A stretch of 10,109 nt of DNA from Deltaproteobacteria bacterium. GTDB lineage: Bacteria; Desulfobacterota; Desulfuromonadia; Geobacterales; Pseudopelobacteraceae. The position numbers and the translations under genes are program-made. The stretch is taken from NCBI GenBank assembly GCA_016219145.1, contig JACRCG010000153.1, forward strand, positions 1-10,109, read 5' to 3'. Under the pieces are notes generated by a model. That model was not told the origin of the DNA. It saw only the letters and a list, made by a program, of their open reading frames with translations, and did no database searches. Positions 5,782 to 10,109 of this stretch are shown piece after piece (within the stretch, counting starts at the first letter, position 1; the number at the start of each line of letters is the position of its first letter).

Positions 5782-6717
5782 CTACCCTGCCGGAATTTTA
5801 ATCGTAAAGGTACTGCCTTTGCCCAGACCGGGACTTGTCACGCCCACCGTGCCGCCACAGCCCCTGACGACCGAATCGACGATGTAAAGTCCCAGCCCGG
5901 TACCGCGCACGTTTTCTCCGGAAGGCTGGACACGGTAGAAACGATCGAAGATTTTTTTCTGTTCCCTCGCTTCAAGACCACGTCCCTGATCCTGCACCGA
6001 TAGCTGCAGGGTGTTGCCGGTTTTGATCAACCGGACGGTAATCTCCGGACTCTGGGATGAATAGAGCCTCGCGTTTTCAAACAGGTTGCGAACCACCATC
6101 CCCATCTCTTCCGGATCGACCATAGCTTTCAGCGCCGGCTCCGCTTCAAAGGTGATACTGCCGCCATGCGGCATTGTGGACAGTTCACGATCCACATGCT
6201 CTCCGACCAGAGCAGTCAGGTCCGTAAGACGGCGCTCGGCCTGTTTGCGACGCTGTTCGAGGCGTGCCGCCATCAGCAGGTTGTTGATCAGGTAATGCAG
6301 TCGTTCCGTATCGGCCAGCATCGTGCCGACAAAGGAATCCAGTTTTTCTCCGCTGGGACGCCGCAGACGGATCGTTTCCAGGTGCAACTGTATCGAAGCC
6401 AGAGGTGACTTCAATTCATGGGTTACCTGGGAAATGACATTACGCTGCTGCGAATACAGATTTGACTGCCGGTTCCAGAAGACAAAAATCACGTAAACGC
6501 CGATCAGGATCAGCAGCAGCATGCCAAGCCCTTCAACCATGACAGGCCAGTTCAACCCGTCTCCGAGAAGTTCGGGACGGTATTTCTCGGCCAACGCCTT
6601 GAACTCCCTGTGTTTTCCTATAAACCAGTAAATCCAGAACACCACCAGCGTGATCCAGACCAGCTGAATCGCGATCATGGTCATGACCGGCGTAAAAATG
6701 CGTCGTAAAAAGTGCAT
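5782..6717 (-). CDS. Sensor histidine kinase with a very short periplasmic loop
   Basis: A 311-residue inner-membrane kinase, partner of the downstream regulator. Two membrane helices (about 8-34 and 60-81) enclose only about 25 residues outside, so there is no room for a classic periplasmic sensor domain. There is no HAMP or PAS domain before the dimerisation helix. The H-box has H100 in THELKSPL. The ATPase domain has an N-box in NLFENARLYS (211-220), DQGRGL (243-248), FDRFYRV (257-263) and GTGLGLYIV (272-280), all intact. It therefore probably senses a signal within the membrane or through a partner protein. The ATG at 6717 directly follows a GTG at 6720 that could also serve as the start: GGA lies 8 bases from the GTG and 11 from the ATG. 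The upstream gap is shared with a divergent membrane-protein gene. Confidence 0.93.
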   Translation of the reverse strand: MHFLRRIFTPVMTMIAIQLVWITLVVFWIYWFIGKHREFKALAEKYRPELLGDGLNWPVMVEGLGMLLLILIGVYVIFVFWNRQSNLYSQQRNVISQVTHELKSPLASIQLHLETIRLRRPSGEKLDSFVGTMLADTERLHYLINNLLMAARLEQRRKQAERRLTDLTALVGEHVDRELSTMPHGGSITFEAEPALKAMVDPEEMGMVVRNLFENARLYSSQSPEITVRLIKTGNTLQLSVQDQGRGLEAREQKKIFDRFYRVQPSGENVRGTGLGLYIVDSVVRGCGGTVGVTSPGLGKGSTFTIKIPAG

Positions 6718-6800
6718 CACGATCTTAATCCAATCTGTTGATTTATCGTTGCTCCGGTGGCTGAAGAAAAGTTTTTTGGCATGTAATTCATTTTGCGTGC

Positions 6801-6829
6801 TTGTGAATCCGGGCGCATTCTGATATAAG
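6801..6829 (+). promoter_or_regulatory. Sigma70-like promoter of the four-helix membrane protein gene
   Basis: TTGTGA (6801-6806), a 17-base spacer and TATAAG (6824-6829) give a good sigma70 match, with a predicted start at about 6836. The start falls at the edge of the inverted repeat at 6835-6851. On the other strand of this 154-base gap I found no equally clear promoter for the kinase operon. Confidence 0.6.
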
Positions 6830-6834
6830 CATTC

Positions 6835-6851
6835 AACTCTGAAACAGAGTT
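6835..6851. repeat. 17-base inverted repeat at the predicted transcription start
   Basis: AACTCTG (6835-6841) and CAGAGTT (6845-6851) are perfect inverted copies separated by AAA. The repeat sits 5 bases after the -10 box and 13 bases before the ribosome-binding site of the next gene. It could be an operator for a dimeric repressor, or form a small hairpin at the 5' end of the message. It lies between two divergent transcription units, so the OmpR-type regulator is one possible binder, although OmpR-type sites are more often direct repeats. Confidence 0.45.
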
Positions 6852-6877
6852 ATAAATATATACTGGAGAGTATGTCA

Positions 6878-7360
6878 ATGGCTGTTGTGGAATTCAAAAA
6901 ACTTAAACGACAAATGATGCTCTACAGAATAGTGCAGACCATCCTGATAGGGCTGCTGGCCTTTTTGGCAATGAACTTCCAGAGCCTTTTTGCGATGCGC
7001 GGCAAACCGGAACAGTTCATCAGTAGCATGGTAGCTTCCATCCTGATCCAGCTGCTGCTGATTTACCCTGTCTACAAACTGGCCTGGCGTGACGCCGGAA
7101 TCGAAATCGAAGGAAACTCAACCGGACTCAGCAGCGAGCAACTGACCGCGTTGCGCAAGAAGCGCCTGATAGGCGATCTCTGGAAATTCTGTGCGGTAAC
7201 TTTCTTCATCGTATTTGTCGCGCTGATTCCGGACGCAAAGAAAGCCGCCGGCGCAACCTGGTTTCTGTCCTCAACTATATTCTCGTTTCTGCTGACCTGC
7301 CTGCTCTACTTCCAGTGCTTCAACTTCAGCGCCAAGAAACGGATCAGAGAGATTGGCTGA
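6878..7360 (+). CDS. Unrecognised integral membrane protein with four helices
   Basis: A 160-residue protein that I do not recognise. Four membrane segments are evident at about residues 15-33, 47-69, 101-118 and 126-148, with a polar loop (about 70-100) in the middle and a basic C-terminus (AKKRIREIG). The N-terminus is basic (KKLKR), so both ends are probably cytoplasmic by the positive-inside rule. No enzyme or transporter motif stands out. I prefer the ATG at 6878: GGAG at 6865-6868 is nine bases away, compared with only three for the ATG at 6872. The gene is divergent from the two-component operon and convergent with the helicase gene, so it is probably a single-gene transcript. A weak GC-rich hairpin after the stop (about 7366-7381) lacks a T-run. 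Confidence 0.82.
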   Translation: MAVVEFKKLKRQMMLYRIVQTILIGLLAFLAMNFQSLFAMRGKPEQFISSMVASILIQLLLIYPVYKLAWRDAGIEIEGNSTGLSSEQLTALRKKRLIGDLWKFCAVTFFIVFVALIPDAKKAAGATWFLSSTIFSFLLTCLLYFQCFNFSAKKRIREIG

Positions 7361-7416
7361 CAAGCCCCTCCCGGCTCGGGGGTACTGATTACTACCGATT
7401 CAGTACAACTCGTGAC

Positions 7417-9942
7417 TCAGCGCTTCTGCGTCGTGCTGTTTTGCCCCGGCCTGAAAAACGCCTCCATCCTAGCGAACATATCTCCTGTCCCCACCTTGAC
7501 TATCTCCGTATCCGGCAGCGACCGCAGAAAGGTTCTGCCGTAGTTCTTGTTGATCACACGACGGTCCAGAATCAGAACCGCCCCCTGGTCCTCACGGCTG
7601 CGGATCAGGCGGCCGAAGCCCTGACGAAATTTTATAACCGCCTGAGGCAGCGAAAAGTCCCTGAAAGGGTCGCCGCCATCAGCCTTGATCTTTTCGGCCC
7701 GCGCCTGCTGGACCGGCTCGGTCGGCACCTGGAACGGCAGCCTGGTGATGATGACCAGCCGCAGCGCTTCACCCTTGACATCGACCCCTTCCCAGAACGA
7801 ATCGGTGCCAAACAGCACCGCGTCCCCCTCTTTGCGGAACTGCGCCAACAGCGCATGACGACCCGTTTCCCCCTGTTTGAGAGTAGTCAGCCCCAGCCGG
7901 GCCAACTGCGGCGCCAAGGAGGCATGGACGCGGTTAAGCAGGTCATAGGAGGTGAACAGCACGAAAGCACCGCCGCGGGCCAACGTCACCGCCTTCAGAA
8001 TATGGCTTTCCAGCGCTTCCCGATAGCCGGGCTCGGTCGGCTCCGGCATGTTCTCCGGTATCGCCACGAAGACCTGGCGTGCATAGTCAAAAGGTGACGC
8101 CAACTGCAGTTCAGTCAAGCGCTCCTTGGGCAACAGACCGAAACCGGTCCGTTTCTTCAGATAGCCGAACTGCCCCCCCACGGTCAGTGTGGCCGAGGTG
8201 ACGACAATCGTTTTGAGCCGGTCCAGCACGGTTTCCTTCAGTTGTCCGGATATATCCAGCGGCGCGGCGCAGATACGGGCCTGCACACCGCGACTGCCGT
8301 TCCTGGTCTCGATCCAGCGGCAGTACCCCTCGGCATCGGTCGTAAAAAACAGCACTCCGTCGGCCATGGCCTGCAGGCGCCCCTCGATACCGCCGGTATC
8401 CAGCAACTGGTCGGCCAGCTTCTCGCGCAGCTTTTCCGGCAGATCTCCGCAGCGGCGCAGCAGTGTACGCAAGGCCGAGGTGTAGTCATTGACAGCATCA
8501 GCGAGCACGTGCAGACGCTGGCGGCACTCGTTCCAGAAGGCCCTGCGCTCCACCTCAGCCGTTATGCGCAACTTCTGTTCCCGTCCGGCCACACCTCCGG
8601 TGTCATGCTCCACGGATATCGCCAGCCAGTCCATGGTCTGCTCGGTCAGGGCGGACAGATCATGGGCCTTGGGCAGCAGATGGCTTTCCAGCAAACCGGA
8701 CAGTTCGGCGTACAGGCCTTCCTGTGATTCCGGCAGATCGCGAGCGATGCGCGAAGAAATGATCGTCAGCAGGCCGGCCCGGTTGGCCTTTTGCGGAACA
8801 AGACGCTGCAACTGCTTGAGGATGCCGCTGCGGGCGATCGTAAGCGAGAGGTGGCTGGTAGCCACATCCTCCAGATGGTGCCCTTCGTCAAAGATCAACC
8901 GGGTAAAAGGGGGCAGGATCGCGGTGGCATCGTAGCCTGTCTCTTTCCGCAGCACGATGTCGGACAGAAGCAGCGCGTGGTTGACCACCAGCACCCTGGC
9001 GGCCGACGATTCGCGCCTGGCACGGTAGAAAAAACAGCGGTTGAAATGCTTGCAGCGCGAACGGCTGCATTGATCCGCCTCGCAGCAGACCTCTTCCCAG
9101 GTGCTGTGACGGGGAGTGAAGGCCAGGTCGCTGCGACAGCCGTCCTGGCTGGCGTGACTCCATTCGATGATGCTGGTCAGTTCGGCGGAGGAGTCGTCAG
9201 GAAACAGGGACGGCTCTGCTTCGGCATGTTCCAGCTTGCGCAGACAGGCGTAGTTGCCGCGCCCCTTGACCAGTGCCGTCTTGAATTCGATCTTTGAATT
9301 GCGCGCCAGAAAGGGGAGATCCTTGCGGATCAGCTGCTCCTGCAGATTGATCGTGTTGGTGGAGATCACGACCCGTTCGTTATTGCGCACCGCCCAGAGG
9401 ATCGACGGCACCAGGTAGGCCAGCGATTTGCCCGTGCCTGTCCCGGCCTCTACCAGAACCACGCCGTCACGGTTAAAAGCCTCGGCCACGGCCAGGGACA
9501 TCCGCACCTGTTCATCGCGCTGTTCATACCCTTTCAGGTGGGCCATCATGCCATCGGGGGCAAATACACGGCCGATTTCCTCCAGTGAAAGCAGCTCGCC
9601 TTTCTTTTCGGTATGGGGGGTCACCACCATGTAGCAGCGCAGGCAGTCGTTGTCGACAATCGAGAAGCCGATGCCCTGGTTGCCGGCTACCGAGGCAATC
9701 TCCATATCGGCCGACGAAGGAGTCAGGTCCCCGGAGGGGTGGTTATGGATGACAACGTCGCCGTTCGTGGCACGCACCATGATCGCCGGAACGGCCTGTT
9801 TGCTGCCTCGGGCGATCGTTTCCACCTCGCAGACGACACCCTCCACGTTTGTGCGGCCGATGAAAAAGACCTCGTTGCCGCCTGCTGCGGCAATTTCGTG
9901 GCGCATCAGGGCGCGGCAATCTTGGGTAAAGTGAGTTTGCAT
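7417..9942 (-). CDS. dinG: DinG-family iron-sulfur helicase with N-terminal RadC/JAB domain
   Basis: An 841-residue fusion protein. Residues about 1-115 form a RadC-like JAB (MPN+) domain: an upstream glutamate at 24 (GGNEVFF) and HNHPSGDLTPSSAD with H66, H68 and D79, the full set of metal-site residues. The rest is an XPD/DinG-type superfamily 2 helicase: Walker A AGTGTGKS at 166-173, the DEGH box at 352-355, FWEGVDV near the C-terminal third, and QGFGRLIRS at 774-782. Cysteines 233, 292, 297 and 303 give the C-Xn-C-X4-C-X5-C spacing of the DinG iron-sulfur cluster. DinG unwinds DNA 5' to 3' and resolves R-loops and other blocks to replication. I chose the ATG at 9942: in-frame starts at 9969 and 9981 lie next to or inside a terminator. 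No strong ribosome-binding site is seen. The gene symbol refers to the helicase part. Confidence 0.93.
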   Translation of the reverse strand: MQTHFTQDCRALMRHEIAAAGGNEVFFIGRTNVEGVVCEVETIARGSKQAVPAIMVRATNGDVVIHNHPSGDLTPSSADMEIASVAGNQGIGFSIVDNDCLRCYMVVTPHTEKKGELLSLEEIGRVFAPDGMMAHLKGYEQRDEQVRMSLAVAEAFNRDGVVLVEAGTGTGKSLAYLVPSILWAVRNNERVVISTNTINLQEQLIRKDLPFLARNSKIEFKTALVKGRGNYACLRKLEHAEAEPSLFPDDSSAELTSIIEWSHASQDGCRSDLAFTPRHSTWEEVCCEADQCSRSRCKHFNRCFFYRARRESSAARVLVVNHALLLSDIVLRKETGYDATAILPPFTRLIFDEGHHLEDVATSHLSLTIARSGILKQLQRLVPQKANRAGLLTIISSRIARDLPESQEGLYAELSGLLESHLLPKAHDLSALTEQTMDWLAISVEHDTGGVAGREQKLRITAEVERRAFWNECRQRLHVLADAVNDYTSALRTLLRRCGDLPEKLREKLADQLLDTGGIEGRLQAMADGVLFFTTDAEGYCRWIETRNGSRGVQARICAAPLDISGQLKETVLDRLKTIVVTSATLTVGGQFGYLKKRTGFGLLPKERLTELQLASPFDYARQVFVAIPENMPEPTEPGYREALESHILKAVTLARGGAFVLFTSYDLLNRVHASLAPQLARLGLTTLKQGETGRHALLAQFRKEGDAVLFGTDSFWEGVDVKGEALRLVIITRLPFQVPTEPVQQARAEKIKADGGDPFRDFSLPQAVIKFRQGFGRLIRSREDQGAVLILDRRVINKNYGRTFLRSLPDTEIVKVGTGDMFARMEAFFRPGQNSTTQKR

Positions 9943-9969
9943 AGGATTTGGTACCAGAACACAGAGCAT

Positions 9970-9998
9970 AAAAAAAGGCACCGCCGAATCCCGGTGCC
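9970..9998 (-). terminator. Intrinsic terminator after the chromate-transporter-like gene
   Basis: On the minus strand GGCACCG (9998-9992) pairs with CGGTGCC (9983-9977) around an 8-base loop and is followed by seven T (9976-9970). It starts 37 bases after the stop of the upstream gene and ends only 27 bases before the helicase start. The helicase message must therefore come from read-through or from a promoter overlapping this structure. I could not find a convincing promoter. Confidence 0.9.
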
Positions 9999-10035
9999 TG
10001 CATGCATTTGTCTGTCCGCTTCAAACCTGAACAGC

Positions 10036-10109
10036 TCAGTTGATCAACAACCCCACCAATCCCGCGCCGATGATAACCACCATCGGACTGATACTTGACC
10101 ACTTGAAAA
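10036..10109 (-). CDS. C-terminal end of a membrane protein, probably a chromate transporter (partial)
   Basis: Only the last 23 codons and the TGA stop (10038-10036) are inside the window. They encode FKWSSISPMVVIIGAGLVGL followed by LIN. This is one amphipathic-to-hydrophobic segment that resembles the closing helix of ChrA-type chromate transporters, whose last helix often contains a Pro and a GAGLxGLL-like stretch. The frame is supported by a terminator that follows 37 bases later. The family assignment rests on a very short piece and could be wrong; another multi-helix permease is possible. Confidence 0.45.
   Translation of the reverse strand, partial: FKWSSISPMVVIIGAGLVGLLIN

Noticed and set aside
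6776..6800. TGGCAT followed by TTGC, resembling a sigma54 promoter
   Set aside because: The spacing between GG and GC is 15 bases, whereas sigma54 sites require 10.
6781..6835. CACGCAAA on the minus strand, resembling the start of a GEMM c-di-GMP riboswitch
   Set aside because: The rest of the conserved GEMM core and its paired helices are missing downstream, so only a short chance match remains.
7363..7385. GC-rich hairpin between the four-helix gene and the helicase gene as a bidirectional terminator
   Set aside because: The stem is short and imperfect and no T-run follows on either strand.
7315..9297. Long plus-strand open frames opposite the helicase gene
   Set aside because: They mirror the codon bias of the minus-strand helicase, whose motifs are complete. 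The translations are low-complexity, rich in Gln and Arg, and show no domain.
9943..9981. Upstream in-frame starts (9969 and GTG 9981) for the helicase gene
   Set aside because: The GTG lies in the 3' arm of the terminator and the ATG at 9969 directly follows its T-run. Neither has a ribosome-binding site, and the extra residues do not resemble RadC N-termini.

Overview
The window looks like chromosomal DNA of a motile, Gram-negative bacterium of the Desulfuromonadia/Geobacter group. This placement is an inference from gene content and protein style, not from a database search. The supporting signs are a flbD-motA-motB cassette, a single-domain PilZ protein, a stand-alone Pta-N-terminus-like ATPase, a DinG-type helicase with an N-terminal RadC/JAB domain, and thiS under a TPP riboswitch. 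Nearly all of the sequence is accounted for by ordinary-looking genes. I see no insertion sequence, prophage, CRISPR array, tRNA or rRNA.

Layout. (1) Positions 1-357 hold the start of a thiamine operon read leftward: a sigma70-like promoter, a TPP riboswitch, an intrinsic terminator that acts as its expression platform, then the first 60 codons of thiS, cut by the window edge. (2) Positions 431-1956 read rightward: a PilZ-domain protein and, 9 bases after its stop, a P-loop ATPase with a DRTGG domain. (3) Positions 1999-3921 read rightward: a good promoter followed by flbD, motA and motB, packed with gaps of 3 and 6 bases. (4) Positions 3922-4259 are a gap holding one possible small membrane-protein gene with a strong ribosome-binding site; it overlaps the 3' end of the convergent ttcA. 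(5) Positions 4188-6717 read leftward: a sensor histidine kinase, its OmpR-family response regulator and ttcA (tRNA 2-thiocytidine synthesis), with a perfect hairpin between the last two. (6) Positions 6801-7360 read rightward: a promoter, a 17-base inverted repeat at the predicted transcription start, and an unrecognised four-helix membrane protein. (7) Positions 7417-10109 read leftward: the JAB-DinG fusion, an intrinsic terminator upstream of it, and the last codons of a membrane protein that resembles the C-terminus of a chromate transporter.

How the genes may work together. MotA and MotB form the stator of the flagellar motor, and FlbD (SwrD-like) is a small factor linked to motor power. 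The nearby PilZ protein has intact c-di-GMP-binding motifs, so control of motility or surface behaviour by c-di-GMP is a reasonable guess but is not shown by the sequence. The riboswitch should shut off the thiamine operon when TPP is plentiful. The most unusual protein is the RadC/JAB-DinG fusion. It keeps both the metal-site residues of the JAB fold and the four cysteines of an XPD/DinG iron-sulfur cluster.
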